Assembly (NCBI GenBank): GCA_036346205.1
Contig: JARFJB010001678.1
Location: 957,001-1,021,000, forward strand
Source: Vesta saturnalis
Lineage: Eukaryota; Arthropoda; Insecta; Coleoptera; Lampyridae
Direction: 5' to 3'
Length of the DNA stretch: 64,000 nt
Shown here: in pieces, positions 1-10,587 of the stretch
How positions within the stretch are numbered: position 1 is the stretch's first letter
Layout: the number at the start of each line of letters is the position of its first letter
Translations under genes and position numbers: made by a program
Notes under the pieces: generated by a model
Databases searched by the model: none
The model's input: only the letters and a program-made list of their open reading frames with translations
What the model was told of the DNA's origin: nothing

Positions 1-2250
1 TTGGTAAAGTGGCCACTGATTGTATCCATTGCGTAAAAGTAGGTCAGATTAAATTTTGCAACCTTGGTCTCTACGAGCTGGTAGCCTTAGACGTAAGTAA
101 GTGTAACCTTGGACAATGTGAACCTTATAATGTGTGTATCACAAATGATCCAAATTATTATATCCTGACTTCATCATGGTGTAAGCTTTTGGACTTGCAT
201 AGGTACACGCACAGTAAGCTTCTTGTATGTGTAATGCATCATTTACATCTTGCGATTAAACATAGTGCGTTAATAAGCAAACAACATTGGAAATAGCCGA
301 TCTGACTAATATGGAATAGTGTCAAAACATATTCGATAATTGGTTTTCTTATACAAACGGATACTGTATGTTTTCAATGAAATGTACTTTGTCTAACCTT
401 GGACAACTTTAACAATGTTCTAAGATATTGTAGCACTTCTTAGGTATCCTCTATTACAATGTTAGGTAGTGTTATTAACTTTGCACTGTATGTCAACTGA
501 CGCATATTAGTTACTTTATATACGTTCTAATGTGTTAAAAGATTGATCTATCATTATCAAATGTTGATTTTCACGTTATAATTTCGTTTCAATAAGTAAT
601 AATCAGTGGATCTGCCGATTGTAAACACTTGAAAATGTAGCAGTTACCTTGAAAACATCAATTTCGTATTACGATAAAATATTTACTCCTTGTAGAAATT
701 GGATTAAAGCTGTTACTTGCTTGCGTTCTACGATGTACATAATAAATCGGTATTACTTGTAAGTCTAAACGCAATTGTACTTTTAATTGTAGTTTGATTA
801 TTAGATGATCGTTATTATAATGCTTGAGGTCGATGAACTTAATTCACTTTGACACCACTTACGTAGGTCCGATTGAGAAGTGAAACTTCAACCAATTAGA
901 CTTACATTGTGAATATGCATTAATTCTTAACAAATGGTTAATGATCAATAGTTTCAAATCTGATTTTACGTTGAGATGCGCAGGTATGTTAGTCGAAATA
1001 CCATTTTATTGTAATCGTATAATCTTTGCAAACATTTGTCTTAATTGTAATACTAAAATGCTGTATTGTACAAAGTTCATACCTTTGAAAAAATCAATGT
1101 CTGGTCGTATATAATTAATATGTGGTGAATAATCAATTTATGTCCTGATTAACGTAGTACAATAGCTTAAATTGAGTTACTCTGTAACAGACTCTAACAA
1201 AGCTTTTCAATGACAAATAAAGGTTATGTAAGTAAGCTAAAACAATAGTATTTTATAATCTGTATTTATTATACTGAGATGATCGTAATATGTTTAGAAC
1301 AACTACATTTCTTTGAGGCTCATTCCCAAAACTTGAACCAAGATGTGCAGAACATTCAAAATTTTCTTGTGAATTAATGTTCAGGTTTGTTCTTAAACGA
1401 TAATGGATTTGAATCACAACTAAAACGCCTTTATCCATTAATGATTAACCAAGAGGAGAATTGTTAAATGCTTTTTGATTAGATAATGTTTCTATCAAAT
1501 TAGTATTAATTGGTATTATAAGATACAATATTAATTGAGTTGACACTAATTTAACAAGCTTTATAAGCTTTATGAGCACTTCGGAAGCGGACCTGAGTCG
1601 ATTCATATTATATAATAGTTTTAATAAGCATTGTCCTGACGTTAACTCAATCAAAATTTATTATACTTACTAGATCTGAGTACCTTTATCATGAGCATAA
1701 ATAAATTACTGTAATATGAAATATAATATATATTTATATAAATATTTATATTAATAACTTATGTGGTTAGAAGTTAATCGATGTTGACCTCAGTCAACTA
1801 TCTTCGAGGGTTTCCCGCTTAAAGTGGCATTTGGAAGCATACGTTTCATGTTCTAACTAGCATGCATGTTGCGGTATTGGTTCTTCGAGTTTACGAGATT
1901 GTTATAAACTCGTCTTTCAGTAACTTATGTTAACCAATTGGAGCAGTCTTTGAATTGTTTGAGTTGAGGTTTTGTTTCTGTAAGCGAGACGTTAGATTCG
2001 ATGTATCAAATGCTTCTATTATTGAGTCTACGGCCTCTTTCTCCATTAATATGCTCTAGCCGAGTTCGACGACTGAGTTTTGTATAATCAATTTTGAATT
2101 TGATCTTCAAGATTGATTTGGTCGTTTCCTACTTTTAGTCTGATATGAGCAGCGTACTGAGACTGATAATCCAATTTATATTGTATGACGTACTTGTATA
2201 TATGGATATCATGCAATTATATTATAGTTCTTCTTTTGTATTGCTAGAAG
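1..2250. other. AT-rich DNA without a recognisable gene
   Basis: No protein family, tRNA or element end could be recognised here. A 95-residue open frame at 9-296 on the plus strand has no familiar motif, and in DNA of this composition a frame of that length can arise by chance. Around 1700-1760 the sequence is almost pure A/T. Confidence 0.6.
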
Positions 2251-2629
2251 GTGTTAGCCATGGGTAATTTTCGAGTGTTGCTAGCGATATTTTCTTTTTT
2301 TGTTCAGGTCCTCTTGTTTTGAGCATATTGTTTTTGCTGTACGGTACAAGCATTTTGCCACGCCTCACTTCACGTTTTTGTGGTGATTGGAGTTGTAGTG
2401 TAAGTACCTTCCCCGTGTGGGTAGGTTTCCTGTATACACTTGTCGTGAAAGTATTGTTATTCCTGTGTACAAGTACTCAGTAATGGGGGTTTTTGTTCCG
2501 ACTCCAATTCCATTGTGAATTTTATGGAGGGTGCGCGGCTATTTAGGTGATCTAGGTATTCGTTCACGTATCTAAGCCACATCCTTGGTTTCTCTGTGAA
2601 TTCGGATATCGCTTAGTCTTCAAAGTCTT

Positions 2630-2685
<56 letters not shown>

Positions 2686-3026
2686 TACCACCATCCCAAA
2701 CTCTTGTTAGTAGAATTTGTTTCTACCTGGAAATATGTAGTTCTAATGCATATTGTCAGAAGTTCCATTATTGTGTTTATCGAGAGTTGCGTCCGTCCGT
2801 CTAACGTTTCATCCTTTTCCAACTTGTGATTATGATTATGATTATGATAGTCAGTGCCTTATCGGTAGGCACATTTGTGAGTAGACTCACAATGTAGAAG
2901 CTTACCAGTATTTCATCGTGGTCTGGTTGGAAGTTTCTGATGGTTTTCACGAAGTGCTGCGTATTCTTGACCATAGACTCGGTTTTTCCCGATAAGGGTG
3001 AGATGATACCTAGCAGATAGTGTGCT
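2250..3026 (-). pseudogene. Penelope-like element family I, reverse transcriptase fragment (copy 1)
   Basis: Read on the minus strand from about 3026 downward, this is a piece of a Penelope-like reverse transcriptase. A stretch around 2822-2700 contains [14 protein letters not shown], the block before the catalytic region. A (TA)n run follows at 2632-2683, and the frame resumes as MEDFED, then a tryptophan-leucine-arginine-tyrosine-valine stretch near the catalytic box, which is deleted after YV. Stops and frameshifts show the copy is dead. It lies head to head with a second copy starting at 3038. The identity rests on match to the PLE pattern and on two related copies in this window, at 3038-4090 and 50030-50770. 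It is 5' and 3' incomplete. Confidence 0.75.
2632..2683. repeat. (TA)n microsatellite inside PLE copy 1
   Basis: About 26 TA units. On the minus strand the run reads as alternating Ile-Tyr and ends exactly at the MEDFED segment of the reverse transcriptase, so it sits within the former coding sequence. Confidence 0.95.
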
Positions 3027-3240
3027 TGTCACCCATTAGCACATTATCTGCTAGGTATAATCTCACCCTTATCGGGAAAAACCGAGTCTATGGTGAAGAA
3101 GCTGGTAAGCTTCGACTTTGCGAGTCTATTCACAAATGTACCTACCGATAAAGCACTAACTATCATAAGGGGAAGCTGGAAAAGGATGAAACGTTAGACG
3201 GACGCACGCAACTCTCGGTAAACATAATAATGGAACTTCT
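2823..3240. repeat. Imperfect palindrome joining two PLE copies
   Basis: Sequence 3001-3026 is repeated in inverted form at 3038-3063 with an 11 bp spacer, and the similarity continues outward through the reverse transcriptase segments on both sides with indels. The two PLE fragments therefore diverge from a common centre at about 3032. This looks like an inverted duplication or a head-to-head insertion. The arms differ by substitutions and by a deletion of several tens of bases in the right arm, so it is not recent. Confidence 0.75.
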
Positions 3241-3320
3241 GGCAATATGCATTAGAACTACATATTTCCACCAACAAGAGTTTGTGACGGCGATGGGTTC
3301 CCCACTATCACCCATAGTGA

Positions 3321-3403
<83 letters not shown>

Positions 3404-4090
3404 GGCTTAGATACGTGGACGATACTTTCGTAGATTGGCAACACGGCAAGCATAAGCTAGTTGAATTCTTAGCTCATCTAAATAGCCGCGCGCTGTATAC
3501 TTGTACACAGGAATGACAACACTGAAAATGGCTACACCGATCTAACACCTAACTTAAACAGGGAAAGGGTAACCTAAAAAGAAGAACCTAAATATACAGC
3601 GATAATACCATATATACAAGGTACCTCAGACAAAATACAAAGGATAGGCAGCAAATACAAGGTATACTCTGCCTTCACATCGACCAGAACGCTCAGGGGA
3701 ATACTAACCAAAACCAAACCATACAATGAAGATCAGAATTCCAAGAATTGTGTATACAACCTACCATACGAATGCGGCAGCGCATACCCAGGAGAGAGCA
3801 GTAGACCACTCAAAGAGAGAACGCAGGAACATAAGAACAACGTCGCAAGGGCGAAACAGAAAAATCAAGAATCGACGAACATGTCCGGAACGAAGACCAC
3901 GGCATCCAGTGGGATAACATAGATAGTTGCAAAGGACGAGAACACAACTGTCGGAAACTCAAAGAAGCACATACATCGCACTAGCAGAAACCCAATAAGC
4001 CAAGCTAGTGTGGAAATGAAACATATAGATTCGAATGATGCGGAAGAGCTACCACGCATCCTGGACAAGAAGTTGGCAACATGCAAAACT
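3038..4090 (+). pseudogene. Penelope-like element family I, RT and GIY-YIG endonuclease (copy 2)
   Basis: Plus-strand PLE relic. In order it shows a reverse transcriptase segment with SFDFASLFTNVPTDKA near 3112-3160, the motif [11 protein letters not shown] near 3290-3320, a (TA)n run, then WLRYVDDTF (catalytic YVDD intact) near 3403-3430. After decayed sequence comes a GIY-YIG type domain near 3735-3830 with CVYNLPYECGSAYPGESSR and an RTQEHKNN segment, ending in a stop near 4092. Penelope elements combine an RT with a C-terminal GIY-YIG nuclease, and the Cys-x-Cys spacing before the YIG-like site fits. Several frameshifts and stops make it non-functional. The 5' part of the RT is missing. 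Confidence 0.82.
3323..3402. repeat. (TA)n microsatellite inside PLE copy 2
   Basis: About 40 TA units placed between the SPLSPIVS motif and the WLRYVDD motif. This is the same position in the reverse transcriptase as the runs at 2632-2683 and 50769-50830. Confidence 0.95.
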
Positions 4091-4095
4091 TGACT

Positions 4096-4096
<1 letters not shown>

Positions 4097-4153
<57 letters not shown>
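4097..4153. repeat. (TA)n microsatellite between PLE stop and tRNA-like block
   Basis: About 28 TA units between the end of the endonuclease frame of PLE copy 2 and the tRNA-like block. In the copy on the other strand at about 50010-50030, the equivalent junction carries a short TAT/TTA repeat instead. Confidence 0.95.
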
Positions 4154-4157
<4 letters not shown>

Positions 4158-4160
4158 TAT

Positions 4161-4240
4161 TGGATTACTCAGTGGCTCAGCGGTAAAGGTGTCAGACTAG
4201 TAAGTGAAAGGTACCAAGTTCGAATCTGAGAGTAGTGAAG
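4161..4240 (+). other. tRNA-like block, copy A
   Basis: The block contains TGGCTCAGCGGTAAAGG, a good match to a pol III A box, and AGTTCGAATCT, a good match to a B box, at tRNA-like spacing. Two related blocks occur at 49937-50010 (minus) and 52307-52384 (plus). The arms do not fold into a clean cloverleaf, so it is not called a tRNA gene. It looks like a tRNA-derived head of a retroelement. It is followed within about 75 bp by a hammerhead-like motif. Confidence 0.7.
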
Positions 4241-4312
4241 TGCTTGGGAAAAAATTATATATAACATATGAATTTGACTCAAATGCGAAAACAGTCCTTC
4301 TCTAGATTAAGC

Positions 4313-4341
4313 CTGATGAGTCCGTTTCCGAAACGTCGCGC
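4313..4341 (+). ncRNA. Hammerhead-ribozyme-like motif, copy A (degenerate)
   Basis: Contains CTGATGA and, after a shortened stem II region, GAAACGTC followed by GCGC. These are the conserved core boxes of a hammerhead ribozyme (CUGANGA, GAAA and an NUH cleavage triplet). Compared with copies at 49832-49870 and 52456-52494, about 10 nt of the 5' side of stem II are missing, so this copy is probably inactive. Hammerheads are known from Penelope-like elements, usually with a very short stem III. Confidence 0.55.
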
Positions 4342-4399
4342 TCAAAAAGCAAAAACTGTGGAAATAGGCCAATCAACTCAACTAATACTTAAATTGATA

Positions 4400-6590
4400 C
4401 ATTTGCATCTATTTTGATAAAATCAATGGCAATAACGTAAGCATTTTAGTAGATTTTGATGTCTAATCTAGTTACCACAAGTTCGTTGTATCTTTTTCAA
4501 TAAACAAATAAAAAAGTAATGAAATTTTTTTAATAGCTGCTAGCTTGAAAGGGTTACCACTTACGTTAGTTTGCTAACTTGTGTTACGGTATAAACTGGC
4601 AGTAAAACGAAATAACAGATAAAATTGCTCGACTAGCCACTGGTTGGGTTGGGTAAGATGTACTAAATTTCGCGTACAATAGGATAGTTTACTATACCAA
4701 GTCAAAATAAGGTTTGAAGTCGTCATAAAACCGAAACGGGCGCCAGAGTATTTGAAATGTCACGATAGGGGTGAAATGCCTAATTACGATAGTTTACAGC
4801 TTGCTCAAAATACTCAAATAACTTGCTTACTTATACGTGTTCTCCGCAGGCGGCTTTAGGACCAGCAGATCAACCTGAAAGGCTTCAAAACAAATATTTG
4901 CAAGCTTAACTAAAATAATAGCGTGCCCCAAAAATCAATCACTTCTTAGATAATCAAACACTAATCTCTGGTTACGTTACGTTAATTAAAAAAAAACTCA
5001 ATATGTAAAATAATTTCACTTCATCAAACAAAGAAAAAATAAACGCTTTAAATTGTGTACACAATCGTTTCAAATTTGAATTTCTCAAATCACGTTTAAT
5101 TATGCTCAAATCACAACAAGAAAAAAAAATGCAATAATTCATCGGCCTATAAATGTACGTTATAGTTCAATAAGCCCTTGAAAAACTTTCGGCCGTAATT
5201 GTCATTTAAGTTAAATTAAACTCCATATACTGACGTTAATAGAATGAGCAAATTAGATAGTAAACAGAAAATTTGCGTGTCATCAGATGTTATGTAATTC
5301 ATAGGTTCACATTAAAAAAGTCCAATAACCGAAATAAGAATAGTGTAAATAAAATAAATAATAAGACAAGAAAAATCCGATACAATATTGTTTACTAAGC
5401 GAGTTGCATCAAATAGCTTTTCTAAATTGGCTGTGACCCTAGTTAGAGTTTTCTTAACGGCCTTCCACTAAACTTACTGTAATCTCGATATACCAAAATA
5501 ACAAATATGGAATACTCCTTTAACTTCACATAATTCTCTGAAAACGAAAGTTGTATTTTTCCGCAAAATAAAAGCGAAACCTTCTCCAGAGAATGACGAG
5601 AATACTTGGTACTTTAAACACTCCACGCTGTTCTGAATCTCGTGAGCGTTGAACAGTTATATGATCCCTTTTTGGATTGCGAGGGATGAACACTATCACG
5701 ATAGTTCCTTCCGCACGGACCTGACTTAACGCCGTTTCGCGGTAAACTACGCCACCGTAACTATAAACTGTACGCTTCTACGCCTATACAACCACTGCTA
5801 ACATGGATAATTTCACTTGCGGCCACATTGGTTTTTTTAACACCTTCTACTCTAATTAGCCAATATACTTAAATTTTCTACCTACGGACATTCGCGAATC
5901 CAAGCTCGAAAATCATCGGGAGAGATTGCACTGTCAGCAGAGCCTACTTCTACTCGAAATCTTATCTAAGTAATTTGATATATGGTTACTTGGAATTTTC
6001 AAGCAAACTATCCTTTAATGCCATGTATTTAAAGTCAACTTCTTTGTTTAAAACCAAATTTTTATCAACAGGAACGGTGCTGAATTGGCGGCTAAGTTAA
6101 ACTTTTGTAAAAGATGTACCTTACAATCATTTGAATACGTTCTTTAATTTAATTTTGTATAGTGTAATGTCAACGTCATTTATTTATACAAAACTATCCG
6201 TACACTAGTAAAAAGGTTTTCCTAAACAATAGTACCAAAATGTAAATCATATTCTTCTTGAACTTTCATTTTACTTCGATCAACAACAAAAGCTTCCTTT
6301 CTGGTTTTAGAAAATACACAAGAAATCATAAATTTTTAAATACGTAAACGACAAAAGAAAACGTTACAATAGAAAAGCTTCTCCTATCATTAATGTGTTA
6401 TTACTTGCAATTACGAGAGTCTATACTACATTTAAGATGTTCGGTACTAACAAATAATTTATAATACGAACATTATTGGCAAATCTTAATAAAATCGTGG
6501 ACACATGACACTTGTAATTACAAATAGTGAATAAAGTCGCAAAAAGAGAAAATATACTAATTTTACTCGTGCACATGTAACTCGTGGGTA
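4400..6590. other. AT-rich DNA without a recognisable gene
   Basis: No coding similarity seen. A stretch near 5080-5200 resembles 33690-33830 with many differences (shared segments near ATGCTCAAAT and CGTAATT), which hints at an old dispersed repeat. The region 5560-5780 is slightly richer in G+C but has no long open frame. Confidence 0.5.
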
Positions 6591-6599
6591 ATATTATAA

Positions 6600-7307
6600 A
6601 ACTAGGACTCTCGGTAAAATTTGTAAGGACAACGCCTTGTATTTAAAACAAAAAATTAAAAATAAATTTTTAAGTAGATTCTACTGTTTAATGCTTGCAG
6701 AAAATTTTGAATAAATGCCCACATTTTAAAGTGTAAATGTATATCAAAATAAAGTTTAAAAACGATTTTAACAAAATAAAAATTAATTTTCTGGTCGAGG
6801 ATTAGAACTCCTAGCATTACCAGTCTAATTACTTGGCAAAGTGGCTGTTACGTACTTTCATGTTTAATTCGTATTGTTAGCATATTATTAAAATGATACA
6901 GATTTTGATTTTTTACCATTTTAGTTTATTTTTAGTACGGTAACCAAGCTGAATCTTCGTGTATATGTGTTTATCACGATTTTTATTGATGCCACAGCAT
7001 CCCAATCGAAATGCGCCTAGTTAAAAGTCGCATTTTATATAAGAATAATTTTTTATACCTAAATACCATTTCCGGTGCCCTAATCAGCTTGAAATTTCAT
7101 ATCTAATAGTTTTTCAGTGTCTTTTATGCGTGTAAGAAGTTTCAAATTGATAGCACCATTTTTAGTTGAAAGAATTTGAAAACGGTGTATTTTAACAGGT
7201 ACTTCCGGTAATCCTGTATGTCCCAAAAGTTGATACGGATCTACGATTTTGCCGTAATATCCGAATGCCAAATTTGATAACTCCAGCTCAAACTGTCTGA
7301 CATCATG

Positions 7308-7310
<3 letters not shown>
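6600..7310 (-). repeat. Dispersed repeat R1 with tRNA-like B box, copy 1
   Basis: This segment recurs in two pieces at 15540-15990 and 17340-17600. On the minus strand, 6860-6790 includes GGAGTTCTAATCC, similar to a pol III B box, and a partial A-box-like stretch before it, suggesting a SINE-type component. The outer part (7080-7300) has a 63-residue minus frame starting MAFGYYGKIVDPYQLL; the same DNA in the second copy is frame-shifted, so it is probably not a protein gene. It ends at the (TA)n run at 7310. Confidence 0.6.

Positions 7311-7352
<42 letters not shown>
7310..7352. repeat. (TA)n microsatellite
   Basis: About 21 TA units directly at the edge of dispersed repeat R1. The second copy of R1 has a (CA)n run close to the equivalent edge (17618-17644). 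Confidence 0.95.
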
Positions 7353-7499
7353 TAAATATAAAAATCAGTTACGTGCTTATTAGATGTGAAACCTTGGCGA
7401 CACTGGGATCACTTAACAAATGCATAAATGGTAACTGTATCTATGACAATGTAACTTAACAACTAGCTAGGTGTAGATAAAATTGGATGATGTTCCTGG

Positions 7500-7832
7500 T
7501 CTTATTAAAGATTATATTGGCACCTGATTCAGAATATGATGGCGAAGATACAAATTATGAACTCACAGATATTAGTATTCCTGAAACAGATTTGGAAAAT
7601 ACCGATAGTAAAGACGACAATATTGCTCTTGTTGCACTTTAACGCACGTTAAAGAAAAATAAGAATGAAAAGAAAAATCCGATATTTGGAAATCTGACAA
7701 ACTGCTAACAACAGAGGACGATATAAAATTTCTTGGCTCTGCTGATGTTCCTGCTGATCTGAAAGATGCAAATTCTGCCTATACATTTTTCAGATTTTTT
7801 TGACAAATGATATGATTAGCGACCTTGTATAT
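7500..7832 (+). pseudogene. piggyBac-type transposase, N-terminal part (relic)
   Basis: The frames give an acidic N-terminal region (DSEYDGEDTNYELTD and further Asp/Glu) followed by a segment with SADVPADLKDANSAYTFF and a stop-interrupted ISDLVYQT near 7815-7835. This matches the start of the piggyBac DDE domain, where an acidic leader precedes a hydrophobic FF-x-D-E-L-like segment. The frame is broken by stops and continues at 9023 after a mariner insertion (LYSAPKKTSK). It is dead and belongs with 9023-10276. Confidence 0.72.
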
Positions 7833-9022
7833 CAAACTCCAAGGTCAGTCAGTTGTCATTAGCAATCCTTAGACGTTGTTTTGCCTATCGTAGTCGTAGT
7901 ATATTGTGAACTTGACAATTACGCATAAGGTAGTTGACACTAGCAGTTTGAGGTTATTCTGTTGTTGTTTGTTGTGTTATTTAATCAACGATGCATAGAA
8001 AGTTAAGTACAGATTAGCGTGTATTTGTGTTACAATCGTGATATTTGTGATTCGTCTGTGGAACGTTTTCGCAACGTCGAACATCTATCTCGACAAGGTG
8101 TTCGGAAATTAAATTTAAGATTCGAAGCGACTGGGTCAGTCGCGGAGCTTTCTCGTTCGGGTAGGTCAATGCCTGTAATTACAGAAGATAATCTTAATGG
8201 TGTTGCGCAATGTTTTTTGCACCTACTAAATCTCAAAGGCAAGAGCCCAATGGGTATGGAATAGCAAGAACAAGTCTACAGAGGATCCAGAAAAAGCTGA
8301 AATTGGTAGCATATAGGCCTGTTTACTTCAAGGTGTACATGAAGATGATCCGGACAGGCGGTTGGAATTGACCAAGTGTTACACAATCCGACATGAAGCT
8401 GATCCCATCTTTTACAAAAGCATTACAACTGTGCCTACAGGGATTCTATGAATCCACATGCGGTGATGGAGACAGAATTGGACGCCGCTGGCGTGAGTGT
8501 ATGGTTAGGGAGTTTCAGCGGCAGGATAATAGGACCGTATCTCTTTAATGGGTCTATCGATGCTGAAAATTACTTAGATATGCTTCATGAAGTGTTCATA
8601 GAACTGGAAAACAGTCCATTATTTGAAAATTTCCAGCCGGTTAAGAAAATGTTGATACGGCAACAAGATGGAGCCCCCCCTCATTATGGACCTTCTCAAT
8701 GAAAACTTTGATGAATTGATTGGTAGACGGGGCACTATCGGATGATCTCCACGATATTTCAGTCAAGATTCATGATGTTTGACATTTGAAGGAACGAATC
8801 CAATTTGAAAACCTGCAGTCCCTGAAGATTTGCGAAAAGATTTGTAAATCGGCGTTGAAAAGATGCAATTGTATAGAACAGCGAGGAAACCACTTTGAGC
8901 ATCTGTTGTAGGTAATTTTATTGTAATAATTTTTGTAGGTTAACTTTTGTAATAAATTAATACTTTATACAAATAAAGTATTTGTATTTTCATTTTTGAC
9001 AACTGATTTATGGCCGACTCTG
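7833..9022 (+). mobile_element. mariner/Tc1-type element inserted in piggyBac
   Basis: The element splits the piggyBac reading frame. Its ends carry imperfect inverted repeats: the left has GTCAGTTGTCA at about 7847-7857, and the right has TGACAACTGATTTATGG followed by CCGACTCTG at about 8998-9021. TA dinucleotides flank both sides, consistent with TA target duplication, though the exact boundary is uncertain by a few bases. The transposase it carries is at about 8000-8880. Confidence 0.7.
8000..8880 (+). pseudogene. mariner/Tc1-type (GAPPHY group) transposase relic
   Basis: An N-terminal helix-turn-helix region (SVERFRNVEHLSRQGVRKLN, then ATGSVAELSRSGRSMPV near 8060-8175) is followed, across a frameshift, by NPHAVMETELDAAGVSVW near 8450-8500, SGRIIGPYLFNGSIDAENYL, and QQDGAPPHYG near 8662-8692. 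The last is the second catalytic aspartate motif of the DD-E/D transposases common in arthropods. The frame stops just after it, and the third acidic region is decayed. Two or more frameshifts make it non-functional. Confidence 0.82.
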
Positions 9023-10276
9023 TATATTATACTCAGCTCCAAAAAAGACCTCAAAAGCTTATAAATCTGAACGAAAAAGAGCATCATAGGGACCTGTCTA
9101 TGCATGTCCGTCGTACAATTACCCAGTGCCAGAAATTAATGGAATGTCGATCTAGGTGATCGTTTAGTCTCAGAGGTGACGCCATGTAATAAGTAGGAGG
9201 AAATAGAACGTTTCTAACAGTGATTACGCTATTCCTACGGGCAACCCTGGTTATAATAAACTTTTCAAAATCCGGCCTTTACGCGAGAAATTGCTCAAAG
9301 TTTCAAAGGAAACTATAAATGAGCAAATCATTCCCACGAAAGCCCTTTCATCTAAGCGGTGTTAGCGATTTTTAATATGGCTATAATATTTTTTGCCGCA
9401 GGTCAGGGTAACACAGTGCCTAGTTTGCCAGAGCTAGGAACGAGTTCTAATGTAGTTCTTCGTCTAACAAAAACAGTGCCAAGACATGAATTATAAATTA
9501 TTTTTTGACAACTGGTTCACCAGCGTTCCCTTTATCTAGCCTAAGAGGGTCTGCTGTCACTTGGAACAGTCAGGATAAATAGAGTACAAAACTGTAACAT
9601 GCCTAAAGAGCCCGAACTGAAAAAAAAAATGGTTACGGAGCAATGGTAGAAAAAGTAGTCACCATAGACGGAATCAAAGTGTTGGAAGTACCATGGTACG
9701 ATAACAAAGTTGTAAATATTATGTTTACGTATGCTGGAAGTACTCCCACAGCAGAGGTCAAACGTTTTTCCAAAAAACACAATGTTCACATTATTCACAT
9801 GCTCCAGATCCGTAACAATTTATAATAAATATATGGGGGGAGTGGATTTCCTTGATTTTATGTTGGGATATTATAGAATATTTTTTCATCTAATAGATTT
9901 GATGGTTGTCAATGCGTGGATCCTCTGTAGATGAAGCAACGCTGAAAACAACATGTTTCTTTTGGCAAATTTCAAACTCACAGTCGCGGAGTGCATGTGT
10001 AAATTCAATAAAATGACATTAAATAGAAAACGAGGGCGTATTAGTGGAGTTCTGGATAACTATTTACAGAACAAGGCAAAGAGAGGTCGCTTATCACATT
10101 TTTCCATAGAAGAAATTCGCACTGATAGATACAATCACTTGCCCATATGGTGTCATGAGGGACAAAGGTGCAAATATTCTTGCGGTGCCAAAAGTTTTAT
10201 TAAGTGCAAAAAATGTAATGTTGTTCTTTGTTTAAACAAAGACAGAAATTGTTTTTACAGGTTTCACACAGAATGA
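9023..10276 (+). pseudogene. piggyBac-type transposase, middle and C-terminal parts (relic)
   Basis: Continuation of the frame interrupted at 7832. Recognisable pieces in order: LYSAPKKTSK near 9028-9060; KLFFDNWFTSVP near 9497-9530, the catalytic Asp block of piggyBac; VTIDGIKVLEVPWYDNK near 9660-9710; NKYMGGVDFLDF near 9824-9860; and a C-terminal Cys-rich domain RCKYSCGAKSFIKC then CNVVLCLNKDRNCF and a final FH near 10165-10270. The last is the family's C-terminal zinc-binding domain. There are many stops between 9080 and 9500, and frameshifts around 9820 and 9935. The C-terminal 107-residue frame at 9953-10276 is still open and ends in a natural stop. Confidence 0.85.
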
Positions 10277-10349
10277 TTTGAATGTATTTCTTATTCTGAA
10301 TAAAAAGTTGTTTTTAATACTGTTTTATCACGCATTTCTCCAAATATGG

Positions 10350-10372
10350 CACACACACACACACACACACGC
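10350..10372. repeat. (CA)n microsatellite
   Basis: About 10 CA units, close to the 3' end of the Jockey element on the opposite strand. Confidence 0.9.
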
Positions 10373-10587
10373 ACAAAACAATAACTTTTTGTAAAAAATA
10401 AGAGGAAAATATTTTTTTAATATATCCGCTTTTATTTGTACAACCAGTCTCGGTGGAGACTATAAATACAATAGATGTGTGCTTAATCTAAGACTAATCT
10501 AGGAGTAATATGTCATGTAGAGTAATGTCCCAGTGGACATTCTCTGTAGTAATTTAGAGATATGGCAATTTAGTTCTAGGCAAGTGA

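Noticed and set aside
9..296. 95-residue frame at the window start
   Set aside because: No recognised motif, cysteine-rich by chance composition, and nothing around it supports a gene.
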